From assembly GCA_029821215.1 (NCBI GenBank), contig JALGTV010000086.1, forward strand, positions 1 to 7,550: 7,550 nucleotides of DNA, read 5' to 3'. This document shows, piece by piece, positions 1-6,543 of the stretch (positions are counted from its first letter, which is position 1; the number at the start of each line of letters is the position of its first letter). Origin of the DNA: Candidatus Zipacnadia bacterium (GTDB taxonomy: Bacteria; Armatimonadota; Zipacnadia; Zipacnadales; Zipacnadaceae). Made by a program: the position numbers and the translations under genes. The notes under the pieces are model-generated. The model was not told where the DNA came from. It was given only the letters and a program-made list of their open reading frames with translations, and ran no database searches.

Positions 1-141
1 AACGTGCCTACTATCACCACGGTTGCGGGCGCGGCGGTGGCGGTAATGGGCATTGAGGCCCTCCAACGCGGCGAAATTGATGTCAAATCTCTCCAGGAAT
101 ACCACCAGGCTATCAGCACGACGATTCTTGCCTCGCCCTGA
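1..141 (+). CDS. carB: Carbamoyl-phosphate synthase large subunit, C-terminal fragment
   Basis: This is the last 46 residues of a protein whose start lies outside the window; frame 1 is open from base 1 to the TGA at 139-141. The piece contains TITTVAGAAVAVMGIEAL followed by a GEIDVKSLQEYH-like ending. From family knowledge this is the typical close of the CarB large subunit, in the C-terminal MGS-like allosteric domain, where 'PxITTxAGAxAAVxGIEAL' and 'VKSLQEYH' recur. CarB makes carbamoyl phosphate from glutamine-derived ammonia, bicarbonate and ATP for pyrimidine and arginine synthesis in the cytoplasm. The catalytic ATP-grasp halves are not visible, so activity cannot be judged. The stop is 23 bases before mtnA on the same strand, so the two may be co-transcribed. 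Confidence 0.85.
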   Translation, partial: NVPTITTVAGAAVAVMGIEALQRGEIDVKSLQEYHQAISTTILASP

Positions 142-164
142 AGCCTTGGTAAAAGCTATTTTTT

Positions 165-1181
165 ATGACTGAGATCAGCAAACTTTCCGCAACGGTATGT
201 TGGGCTGAGACCCAGCAAGGCCCGGCCGTGCGGATGATTGACCAGACCCGCCTGCCCGGGGAGCTGGTGCTCAAGGATTGCCGGACGGTAGAAGAGGTAT
301 GTGAGGCCATTAAGGTCCTGCGGGTGAGGGGCCATACAGCCGATGCTGCCAACACCGAGGAGCTTCGGCAGGCGCTAACAACGGCACGCGATGAACTGGC
401 CGCTACCCGCCCCACCGCGGTCAACCTCTTCTGGGCTTTGGACAGGATGATGGAAGTGGCCGACCAGGCAACCGACCTGGATGTGGTGCAATTTCGGAAG
501 AAGCTCCTTGATGCTCAGGCGATTGTAGCTGATGATTTGGAAAGATGTCGGCGGATAGGGGAGAACGGAGCGCAGCTTATTGCCGATGGCGCCAACATTC
601 TCACTCATTGCAATGCTGGGGCGTTGGCTACGGCCGGCTATGGGACTGCCTTGGGCGTAATCCGCGCAGCGCACGAGCAGGGTAAAGACATTCACGTGTG
701 GGTGGATGAGACCCGGCCCCTGCTGCAGGGCGCGCGGCTGACGGCGTGGGAGCTGCACCAGGAAGGCATTGCCTGCACGGTAATCAGTGACAGCGTCGGG
801 GCCGCGCTGATGGGGCAGGGGCGAGTGGACTGTATCGTCGTGGGGGCGGATCGCATCGCGGCTAACGGGGATACCGCTAATAAGATAGGCACGTATATGC
901 TATCGGTGCTGGCCGACTACCACGATGTCCCGTTCTATGTAGCCGCCCCGTTTTCCACGGTGGACTTTGACTTGCCTTCCGGGGAGGAGATTCCCATTGA
1001 ACAGCGCTCGCCCCGAGAAGTCTCACTCCTGGCGGGGCGACTGGAAGTCCCTATCTGCCCTGAGGGTGTGGATATCTACAATCCGGCCTTTGATGTCACG
1101 CCCCACCAGCTAATCACAGCCATTATCACCGAACGCGGCATAGCCGAGCCGCCTTTTTCGGGTTCACTGCGTCGTCTGTAG
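165..1181 (+). CDS. mtnA: S-methyl-5-thioribose-1-phosphate isomerase (MtnA), with an apparent internal deletion
   Basis: This 338-residue cytoplasmic enzyme converts methylthioribose-1-phosphate to methylthioribulose-1-phosphate in methionine salvage. Family marks are RMIDQTRLPGEL (23-34), RPTAVNLFWALDRM (82-95), GANILTHCNAGALATAGYG (142-160) with the expected catalytic Cys149, and VGADRIAANGDTANKIGTY (226-244) with the expected acid Asp229. Both are about 11 positions lower than the B. subtilis Cys160/Asp240 pair. The usual phosphate-site segment VRGAPAIGxxAAYG reads VRGHTADAANTEEL (54-67), so some 13-17 residues after Arg55-Gly56 seem to be missing, in frame. The rest, including the HQLITAIITERG C-terminus, looks intact. 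No Shine-Dalgarno sequence precedes the ATG at 165, which is 23 bases after carB, so translational coupling is possible. The TAG stop falls inside the terminal inverted repeat of the adjoining palindromic element. The family call is firm; activity is uncertain. Confidence 0.93.
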   Translation: MTEISKLSATVCWAETQQGPAVRMIDQTRLPGELVLKDCRTVEEVCEAIKVLRVRGHTADAANTEELRQALTTARDELAATRPTAVNLFWALDRMMEVADQATDLDVVQFRKKLLDAQAIVADDLERCRRIGENGAQLIADGANILTHCNAGALATAGYGTALGVIRAAHEQGKDIHVWVDETRPLLQGARLTAWELHQEGIACTVISDSVGAALMGQGRVDCIVVGADRIAANGDTANKIGTYMLSVLADYHDVPFYVAAPFSTVDFDLPSGEEIPIEQRSPREVSLLAGRLEVPICPEGVDIYNPAFDVTPHQLITAIITERGIAEPPFSGSLRRL

Positions 1182-1217
1182 GGGCAAGCATGTCCCCCGT
1201 TCGTGGGAAAATCTCGC

Positions 1218-1245
1218 GTAGCGCAGGTTCTTAACCTGCGCGTAC
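1218..1245. repeat. Hairpin within the palindromic element (near-perfect dyad)
   Basis: GCGCAGGTT (1221-1229) and AACCTGCGC (1233-1241) form a perfect 9-bp stem with a three-base loop. GTA (1218-1220) and TAC (1243-1245) extend it by three pairs around a single bulged G at 1242. No U-run follows on either strand. Confidence 0.7.
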
Positions 1246-1251
1246 TAAATG

Positions 1252-1314
1252 GGGCGAGGTTGCCCTTCGGCTTTGCTCAGGGCGGTGAGCCTGCCGAACC
1301 GGAGAACCTCACCC
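1252..1314. repeat. Nested three-tier palindrome within the element
   Basis: The outer arms GGGCGAGGTT (1252-1261) and AACCTCACCC (1305-1314) pair at nine of ten positions. The middle arms are TTCGGC (1266-1271) and GCCGAA (1293-1298). The inner arms are GCTCA (1275-1279) and TGAGC (1286-1290), around a six-base loop. The middle and inner parts resemble the TTCGnC...GCTCAGGGCGGTGAGC...GnCGAA type of dispersed palindromic repeat common in bacterial genomes; that comparison is from memory. Confidence 0.65.
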
Positions 1315-1321
1315 ACGCGAT

Positions 1322-1350
1322 AAGCACAGCCGCCTCAGGCGGATGTGCTT
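1322..1350. repeat. 12-bp hairpin with one mismatch within the element
   Basis: AAGCACA (1322-1328) pairs with TGTGCTT (1344-1350), then G1329/A1343 mismatch, then CCGCC (1330-1334) pairs with GGCGG (1338-1342) around a TCA loop. It lies 22 bases past the stop codon of the minus-strand gene. It could halt or protect that transcript's 3' end, but the following bases are not U-rich. Confidence 0.65.
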
Positions 1351-1371
1351 GTGCACCTTCGCCCCTACATA

Positions 1372-4300
1372 CTAATGCTTCGCTGAGCCAGACTCCTGGG
1401 GCAATTCCTCTACGGCCTCTGCTTCTTCAGATTCTTCACCGTTCTCGGCGGCCCAGGGTAACTCCACGGTCTCATCAGCGACATTGCCCGCCCGGTCCCA
1501 GGCGCGGACCAGGAGCTTAGTCGCCTCAGCAGCCACCTGGGTGGTGCGGATAGTGAAATCCGCCGCCGCCGCTCCGTACCAGTTATCATCACCGTTAGCT
1601 TGCCAGGAGACGCCGGCCACGCCTGAGTGCTTGTCAAAAGCAGAACCCGCAATGACCACCATGTCCTCCTCGCCAGGGCGGGACACCTCGCCCAGGCGCA
1701 GAGTCGGCTCCTCGTTGTCCAGGATCATACCTCGCAGCACAAGCTCGGTTGACTTGGCTGTCTGGGGATTGCTGGGCTCATCGCTCACCGTGATTTTCAG
1801 GTCATATTGGCCGGGTTGTTTAGTGGTGGTATCCAACTCATAGGAGCTCTCCTGAAGCGGGCCGGCAATTTCTTCCCATTCCGTCTGGCCCGCAGGCCGC
1901 AGATAGATGGTAGCGCTGAGAGTATCCTCATCCGAGTCATCTGCGTCCCACTTGACCTCAACTGTCTCGTGCAGAGCCGCCCCCTCCTCCGGCTGCTTCA
2001 CTTTCAGAGTCGGTCGCCGATTGGCGGGGAGATAGTTTATAGCCACGCGGTCAATCCGGGGAACCAGCTTGTCCGCGCTGCGCTGGATATTGAAGCGATA
2101 CTGCAGGTAACGGGCAGGGGGTATATCTATGCACTCGCCGCTGCCATAGGGCCGGGACCAGACACTCCAGGTACCATCATCGGGGTCGGTGCTATTGCCT
2201 GACCGGCACCGGGCCGTGATTCTGCCGTCCTCGTCGCCCTCAGCCACCCACCTTATGCGACCCCATTGGCTGGGACGCTTGGCATCCAAGATAGCGGAGG
2301 TAAATGTACCCGCCTCAGCCAACCGGCCGGACAGGAGCTGGGCCGGATTGGAGCCCGCCGCATAGATTGTACCGTCAGTGATTGCGGCAAGTGAGAGTAT
2401 TGGGCCGGCTTTTTCGTCCTGATGAATTATGGTATAGTGCTGGTCATCAAGGATAGAGAGGATTCGCCCTTGAGGCTGGGTGCCGGCGTATACCTCTCCC
2501 CCCGTCGCCAGCAGCGCATAGACGCCATTGGCCTTATCTTCATACACCTTGGTGACCTTATCATCAGGCCCAATACGGTAGATGTAACCCTTGGGGGCAC
2601 TGGCGGCGTAAAGCTGGCCGGTTTCGGTGACAGTTAGGCTGGTGATGTCACTGTCGTCTATCTCCAGAAGGCTAACCGCCTGGCCCCGGCGAGCAATCCG
2701 GTAGACGCAGCCCGGCTGGGAAGTGCCGGCCCATAAGCCATCACCATTACTTGCGAGGGTTAGCACGTGAGATTGGGGCAAATCCGTGTAGACCGAGAAC
2801 TGACCATCTTTGTCAACCTGGTAAATGATGCCTTCCGGTCCGGTTGCCGCCCAGATGTGTCCGTCATTGGCCAACTCCAGATCCCAGATGTAATCAGCAG
2901 GTAACTCACATAGCAGCTTGCCTTCATCCTGAGCGGTTATGGCAAATAACTGGCCATCGGGGGCCGTGCCGGCATAGAGGGTCCCGTCGGTATCCACAGC
3001 CAAAGCCGTCACGGCAAATTGGTCAGTTTCGTAATACTTATCAAGTTGTTGCCCAGCAAACTTGTACACCTGACCACCGCCGGTAGCGCCCAGATAGAGG
3101 TTGTTGCCGGAGTCAACAACCATTGTCCGTATGAGTTCGTCGGTGAAGCGGTGTAGTTCTTCCCACTGCGGGGCCAGGATCAACGAGCCACGACTGCCGA
3201 TGCCCACGCCCCGCAGCTCGCCTGTCTGAAAATCTTCTGCCGAGGTCTGCGACCATACTGAGGGCTGACGTACCACCTTACCTTCATCCTTTTCCGGTTC
3301 CTCCTCTTCTTCCTCGTTCTCAGTTTTCTCAGGAGTCTCGGCCTCGGTTGGCTCCTCTGTGTCTGCCTCATTAGGCTTCTCCGTGAAATCGGGCAGCCAT
3401 GATGACCTCTCCCCAGGGGACAGACCCCAGGCAGCTTGCGGCCGCAGGGCACTGGCCGCCCACCACAGGGACTTAGCAATGCCCTCCCGACTGTAGGCTG
3501 CCAGTGGGCTGGGAATCTGCTCAGGGAGCAGCGGTGTCACTGAAGGTTTGGTGGGTACAGCCACCTTGGCTCGGGCCCCGGTACGGTCCTCGGTAGGCAG
3601 TACTAATAGTGCGTCCCCGTATATTACCCAGGGTGTATCCTGGCTAACCGAAAGTTCGGAGAAGCCTACTGCGATATTGCTGCGTGAGGGAACAGCGAAC
3701 CCGTCCCGCACCGACTCCGGCAGATTATTGAGCCGCACCGGGCCGATGCGCAGGCCAGCGATAGGTATCCCGGCGGCTACCAATAGCTGGTTGGCGCGTT
3801 CCTGAGTTTCGAAATCCTCAATGAGGCTGGCGAGTTCAGCGAACTCGGGCAGCAGCAGGCCGACGCGCGCCCGATACCGACGTGCCCCGCTTCCACCACC
3901 CACGGCGATGCGCAATTTGCTCTTGGGCAAATCCAGCGGCATGGGCAGCTTGATGATCTTGTCCACCAACTCACCAGAATCAGGCCGGAGCAATACATGT
4001 AAAACAACAGGTTCACCAGCCCGCGCAACTGGCTCCTCAGCGTAGACATCTTCAATGAAGGCAGTCTCATCCTGGTTGTTAATAGTGGCCTCCACAGTCA
4101 CTCTCATGATCTGCTGGGGCTGGAAACGGTTCTCCTCCAGCAAGCTAATGGCTGACATTAGCTCCATCAGAACGGCAAACGAGGGGTCACCAGTGTAGTA
4201 AGAAATATTGCGCCGCGATATGCGGGCGCCTTCTTTACCCTCCACAGTAAAACTGACTTCCACCATGCCTTCAGCACCAGCGTCGTAGGCAGCTTCAATG

Positions 4301-5388
4301 GTGGAAAGGGCGCACGTTGTAAGCAGGAATCCAGTGATAGCTTTATTATTGGCTACTTGCAGGTCAAAATTTCGGGAAATGCCGGTGTCCTGGTTATGTA
4401 TCGTAAATACTGCCGGTATCATTCCCGGCGGCTCGCCCAACCGGGCGGCTATGGACCAGCCAGTGTCCTGGATCATAGTGCCCACTGGTTTCATTGAAGA
4501 GGAAAAGCGATAGGAAAAATCCAGACCGGGCATAATGTCATGGACCCAGGCGGTAGTTACTGGTATCTGCGTCTGGCCCAGTTTCATCATTGGGTGGCCA
4601 AAAGCCAACAGCCGGTCGCCATCCCGGTAGGTGACCGTTCCGGCAGCACTGATATCAAAATCCCCCGCCACCAGTTGCACCCCAACCGGAGCCCCGGGCA
4701 CCAGTTCAGTATCAACCGGATTACCCATCGCCCCCGGGCCAACCACGGCCTTCAGACCGTACTCATCAAAGAAACCGCGCAGGTGCTTCATAGCGTTAGA
4801 TGAGAACCCCGCACACGAGATTAGCGGTGCCACCGGCTGCATCGCCAGGGTTTCCGTATCTGTGAATTTGACCGACTGGTGGTGGCTGACTACCTGCATT
4901 TTGGTCACATATCGCCCGCCAACGATAGCTCCACGGGCCGAAGCCGCAGTCTGGTCGGTAGTCGGCAAATTCTCAAAGCCACCCAGCATGGCATCAATAG
5001 TGGTTATACCGGCTATCGGCTCTCGCTCAAAAGCCCACCGGTAGGCAATAGCCCCTATCAATCGTCCATTGATATACACCGGACTCCCGCTCATTCCGGC
5101 GATTATCCCTGACTGCCGCTGGATAATGGGGCCGTCCAGCACTCGCGCTAAAATAATATCGTGGCCCAGGTCAGCTTTCTCCAGAATGCCTAAGATCTCC
5201 AGATTAAACTCGGTTATCTCCACTCCCTGAAACACTGTCTTGCTCACCGCCTGCATCCCGCGGCGAATCTCGGAGACAGGCATCATCGTGTTAGGGTCAA
5301 ACAGCTCCGAGCGGGCATGAGCTGGAAGATGAGGTAAAGCGCTCATTATTAGGCAAATTGCTAATACGGTGCGACACAATCCTCGCAT
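1372..5388 (-). CDS. Large exported SpoIVB/S55-peptidase-like protein fused to a seven-bladed beta-propeller and Ig-like domains
   Basis: This 1338-residue protein starts at ATG 5388. An in-frame GTG at 5418 would add ten residues, but it has no Shine-Dalgarno sequence, whereas AGGAAGG lies nine bases before 5388. Residues 1-25 form a signal peptide (basic MRGLCR, hydrophobic core, AHA cleavage site). Residues about 35-330 are S55/SpoIVB-like: GIIAGMSGSPVYINGRLIGA (94-113, expected nucleophile Ser100) and LLAFGHPM (260-267, candidate His265). A family-typical beta-rich region continues to about 600. Next come a linker with an acidic Glu/Pro/Thr tract (669-703), seven repeats of about 40 residues of the type DGxLYAGTxPxGxIYRI (755-1022), a beta-sandwich-like region with WGRIRW, SGN and YLQYRF (1023-1120), two Ig/FN3-like units (1122-1226 and 1228-1312) and an acidic tail (1314-1334). 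No C-terminal anchor is seen, so it is probably secreted or periplasmic. The substrate is unknown. SpoIVB itself cleaves SpoIVFA in sporulation signalling, but no sporulation gene is nearby. It may be an active protease or a binding scaffold. Confidence 0.93.
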   Translation of the reverse strand: MRGLCRTVLAICLIMSALPHLPAHARSELFDPNTMMPVSEIRRGMQAVSKTVFQGVEITEFNLEILGILEKADLGHDIILARVLDGPIIQRQSGIIAGMSGSPVYINGRLIGAIAYRWAFEREPIAGITTIDAMLGGFENLPTTDQTAASARGAIVGGRYVTKMQVVSHHQSVKFTDTETLAMQPVAPLISCAGFSSNAMKHLRGFFDEYGLKAVVGPGAMGNPVDTELVPGAPVGVQLVAGDFDISAAGTVTYRDGDRLLAFGHPMMKLGQTQIPVTTAWVHDIMPGLDFSYRFSSSMKPVGTMIQDTGWSIAARLGEPPGMIPAVFTIHNQDTGISRNFDLQVANNKAITGFLLTTCALSTIEAAYDAGAEGMVEVSFTVEGKEGARISRRNISYYTGDPSFAVLMELMSAISLLEENRFQPQQIMRVTVEATINNQDETAFIEDVYAEEPVARAGEPVVLHVLLRPDSGELVDKIIKLPMPLDLPKSKLRIAVGGGSGARRYRARVGLLLPEFAELASLIEDFETQERANQLLVAAGIPIAGLRIGPVRLNNLPESVRDGFAVPSRSNIAVGFSELSVSQDTPWVIYGDALLVLPTEDRTGARAKVAVPTKPSVTPLLPEQIPSPLAAYSREGIAKSLWWAASALRPQAAWGLSPGERSSWLPDFTEKPNEADTEEPTEAETPEKTENEEEEEEPEKDEGKVVRQPSVWSQTSAEDFQTGELRGVGIGSRGSLILAPQWEELHRFTDELIRTMVVDSGNNLYLGATGGGQVYKFAGQQLDKYYETDQFAVTALAVDTDGTLYAGTAPDGQLFAITAQDEGKLLCELPADYIWDLELANDGHIWAATGPEGIIYQVDKDGQFSVYTDLPQSHVLTLASNGDGLWAGTSQPGCVYRIARRGQAVSLLEIDDSDITSLTVTETGQLYAASAPKGYIYRIGPDDKVTKVYEDKANGVYALLATGGEVYAGTQPQGRILSILDDQHYTIIHQDEKAGPILSLAAITDGTIYAAGSNPAQLLSGRLAEAGTFTSAILDAKRPSQWGRIRWVAEGDEDGRITARCRSGNSTDPDDGTWSVWSRPYGSGECIDIPPARYLQYRFNIQRSADKLVPRIDRVAINYLPANRRPTLKVKQPEEGAALHETVEVKWDADDSDEDTLSATIYLRPAGQTEWEEIAGPLQESSYELDTTTKQPGQYDLKITVSDEPSNPQTAKSTELVLRGMILDNEEPTLRLGEVSRPGEEDMVVIAGSAFDKHSGVAGVSWQANGDDNWYGAAAADFTIRTTQVAAEATKLLVRAWDRAGNVADETVELPWAAENGEESEEAEAVEELPQESGSAKH

Positions 5389-5397
5389 TCGTGATAT

Positions 5398-5404
5398 CCT
5401 TCCT
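5398..5404 (-). promoter_or_regulatory. Shine-Dalgarno site that fixes the start of the S55-propeller gene
   Basis: On the minus strand AGGAAGG lies nine bases upstream of ATG 5388. Nothing comparable precedes the longer GTG start at 5418, and the shorter product begins directly with a clean signal peptide. Confidence 0.8.
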
Positions 5405-5447
5405 ATGGATGCACTCACGGACTAATAACCGAAATAGGTATACCATA

Positions 5448-5476
5448 ATTCAACCTTATTGGCCCCCGACTGTCAA
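5448..5476 (-). promoter_or_regulatory. Predicted sigma-70-type promoter of the S55-propeller gene
   Basis: A perfect TTGACA (minus strand, 5476-5471) is followed after exactly 17 bases by TTGAAT (5453-5448), which matches four of six positions of the -10 consensus. Transcription would start near 5441, giving a leader of about 50 bases to ATG 5388. A perfect 8-bp palindrome, GGTATACC (5437-5444), spans that point and could be an operator or chance. Confidence 0.6.
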
Positions 5477-5529
5477 GCAAAAGCTCAAAGGCAGGAGTTA
5501 GCAGCCACCGTGGTGTATATTAAAAATAT

Positions 5530-6273
5530 ATGATGCCCTATCAGCCCCGCACCTACAGAAAAGATGGTCGCAGCCAGGACCTGGTGGGCTTTGCCGTGAC
5601 GGCGGCAGAGACTGATTTGTATGTTCAAGCAGAGCGCGACCTGACACAGGTAGCCCGCCAGGCCATAAGGCAGGCGCGGCAGCAAGTGGAAGGCCATATC
5701 ACCCTGCGACCGGAATTTGCCACGGCCCTACAGCCACTGCAGCCACCCGAAAATCCTCCTGAAGTAGTCAGGGCTATGTACGCGGCAGCCCAGCGTACCG
5801 GTGTCGGACCGATGGCAGCGGTAGCTGGAGCAATTGCCGAGTTTGTTGGCCGACGGCTGCTGAAATACAGTAGGCAGGTAATCGTGGAGAACGGGGGCGA
5901 CATATTTCTGTCAACTGGGGTGGCCCGGACAGTGGCTATCCGGGCCGGTGACTCTCCGTTGAGCGGGCGGGTAGGGCTGGTAATACCTGGGGGCCACCAA
6001 CTGGGCATCTGCACCTCTTCCGGAACCGTGGGGCCGTCGCTGAGCGGAGGCCGTGCCGAGGCGGCGGTGGTGGTGGCTGAGGATACTGCCTTGGCTGATG
6101 CCGCGGCCACTGCTCTGGGCAATAGGGTCAAAAGTCCGGAGGACTGTGAGACGGCTATTCAGTGGGTCAAGGAACTGGAGGGAGTACAGGGCGCAGTAGT
6201 CATCTGCGAGGCGACCTTGGCCACCTGGGGTGAATTTGAGCTACAACCGCTGGCCGTTGGCGAGTGCCAGTAA
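5530..6273 (+). CDS. UPF0280 family protein (ApbE-like fold)
   Basis: This protein has 247 residues and no signal peptide or membrane segment, so it is probably cytoplasmic. It matches the UPF0280 family over its whole length: an N-terminal PRTYRK and DLVGFAVTAAETDLYVQAERDL (17-38), GVGPMAAVAGAIAEFVG (91-107), VIVENGGDIFL (117-127), LGICTSSGTVGPSLSGG (158-174) and ALADAAATALGNRV (187-200). NGGDI, the TSxG stretch and ADAxxTAL recall ApbE flavin transferases, whose DAxxT motif binds Mg2+. The ApbE HxxDPxTG motif is not seen, so flavin transfer should not be assumed. The family's biochemical role is not known to me. ATG 5530 and ATG 5533 are adjacent and either could be used. Neither has a Shine-Dalgarno sequence, but a TATATT at 5516-5521 raises the chance of a leaderless or near-leaderless message. 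It is divergent from the S55-propeller gene and ends just before the thiamine promoter. Confidence 0.92.
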   Translation: MMPYQPRTYRKDGRSQDLVGFAVTAAETDLYVQAERDLTQVARQAIRQARQQVEGHITLRPEFATALQPLQPPENPPEVVRAMYAAAQRTGVGPMAAVAGAIAEFVGRRLLKYSRQVIVENGGDIFLSTGVARTVAIRAGDSPLSGRVGLVIPGGHQLGICTSSGTVGPSLSGGRAEAAVVVAEDTALADAAATALGNRVKSPEDCETAIQWVKELEGVQGAVVICEATLATWGEFELQPLAVGECQ

Positions 6274-6276
6274 TAG

Positions 6277-6305
6277 TTGACACCCAGGCGAACAAGTGAT
6301 ATATT
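6277..6305 (+). promoter_or_regulatory. Near-consensus sigma-70 promoter of the TPP-riboswitch operon
   Basis: TTGACA (6277-6282), a 17-base spacer and TATATT (6300-6305) lie four bases after the UPF0280 stop codon and upstream of the riboswitch. Transcription would begin near 6312, leaving about 60 bases of leader before the aptamer. A second TTGACA at 6352-6357 lacks a matching -10 box. Confidence 0.8.
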
Positions 6306-6373
6306 GCCAGTGTAGAGTCAGGCCGAGATGGAATGGGGACGTTACGAATAGTTGACAAGACGAAATTGTTGTA

Positions 6374-6461
6374 GGAACCGGGGGAGCTTTTAGCTGAGAA
6401 AGCGGCGTTGCCGCTGACCCCGACAACCTGATCCGGGTAATGCCGGCGTAGGAAGTGTTCT
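6374..6461 (+). ncRNA. Thiamine pyrophosphate (TPP) riboswitch aptamer (thi box)
   Basis: The core bases follow the THI element closely: GGGGGAGC (6380-6387), the pyrimidine-sensing GCTGAGA (6393-6399), ACCCC (6417-6421), CCTGATCCGGGTAATG (6427-6442) and CCGGCGTAGGAAG (6443-6455). Visible stems are P1 (GAAC 6375-6378 with GTTC 6457-6460), P2 (CGGGG 6379-6383 with CCCCG 6418-6422), P3 (AGCGG 6401-6405 with CCGCT 6411-6415) and the pyrophosphate-arm stem (CCGG 6433-6436 with CCGG 6443-6446). It binds TPP and turns down thiamine genes. It sits upstream of Thi4, which agrees with that role. Confidence 0.96.
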
Positions 6462-6479
6462 GAAGAGTAATACTTCTCG

Positions 6480-6499
6480 TCGGCCTGGAAGCAGGCCGA
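6480..6499 (+). promoter_or_regulatory. Hairpin in the riboswitch expression platform
   Basis: TCGGCCTG (6480-6487) and CAGGCCGA (6492-6499) form a perfect 8-bp stem with a GAAG loop. No U-run follows, so it is not an intrinsic terminator by itself. Just upstream, GAAGT of the aptamer's 3' edge (6452-6456) could pair instead with ACTTC (6472-6476), a possible alternative fold that breaks P1. Confidence 0.55.
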
Positions 6500-6511
6500 T
6501 ATAGTGCGCTG

Positions 6512-6543
6512 GCAGACCTGATGCAGAGGAGGTCTGCTTTATT
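6512..6543 (+). promoter_or_regulatory. Hairpin overlapping the thi4 Shine-Dalgarno, probable translation or termination switch
   Basis: GCAGACCT (6512-6519) pairs perfectly with AGGTCTGC (6530-6537). The ribosome-binding AGGAGG (6527-6532) lies half in the loop and half in the 3' arm, 11 bases before ATG 6544. The stem runs into TTTATT (6538-6543), so it could also act as a weak intrinsic terminator. The position directly below the TPP aptamer suggests this is the off-state structure. Confidence 0.65.

Larger units (their letters stand above)
1177..1369. repeat. MITE-like element of nested palindromes with 9-bp terminal inverted repeats
   Basis: The gap between the convergent mtnA and S55-like genes holds no plausible gene but is dense in dyad symmetry. 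TGTAGGGGC at 1177-1185 is repeated in inverse as GCCCCTACA at 1361-1369. Between them lie three further hairpins (1218-1245, 1252-1314, 1322-1350), and GGGGC(A/G)AG-like words recur (1181-1188, 1251-1258, inverse at 1359-1366). There is no transposase, so this would be a non-autonomous, REP- or MITE-like repeat. The left repeat contains the mtnA TAG stop; the right repeat ends two bases before the stop of the minus-strand gene (1372-1374). No hairpin is followed by a good U-run, so an intrinsic terminator role is not evident. Whether it is repeated elsewhere in the genome cannot be seen here. Confidence 0.6.

Noticed and set aside
1322..1350. Intrinsic terminator for the convergent genes
   Set aside because: The stem is strong but no U-run follows in either direction, so only a repeat or 3'-end structure is claimed.
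1203..1520. Open frame on the plus strand through the palindromic element (105 residues)
   Set aside because: It is built from inverted-repeat sequence and the antisense of the S55-propeller C-terminus, with no family resemblance or ribosome site.
3280..3384. Polypyrimidine-rich stretch (plus strand) as a possible regulatory or triplex-forming site
   Set aside because: It is explained by Glu codons of the acidic linker (residues 669-703) on the coding strand.
5389..5418. Ten-residue N-terminal extension of the S55-propeller protein from GTG 5418
   Set aside because: There is no Shine-Dalgarno sequence before 5418, while AGGAAGG is well placed for ATG 5388 and the shorter form begins with a normal signal peptide.
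6352..6374. Second promoter starting at TTGACA 6352-6357
   Set aside because: At 16-18 bases downstream the sequence is GC-rich aptamer with no -10-like hexamer.
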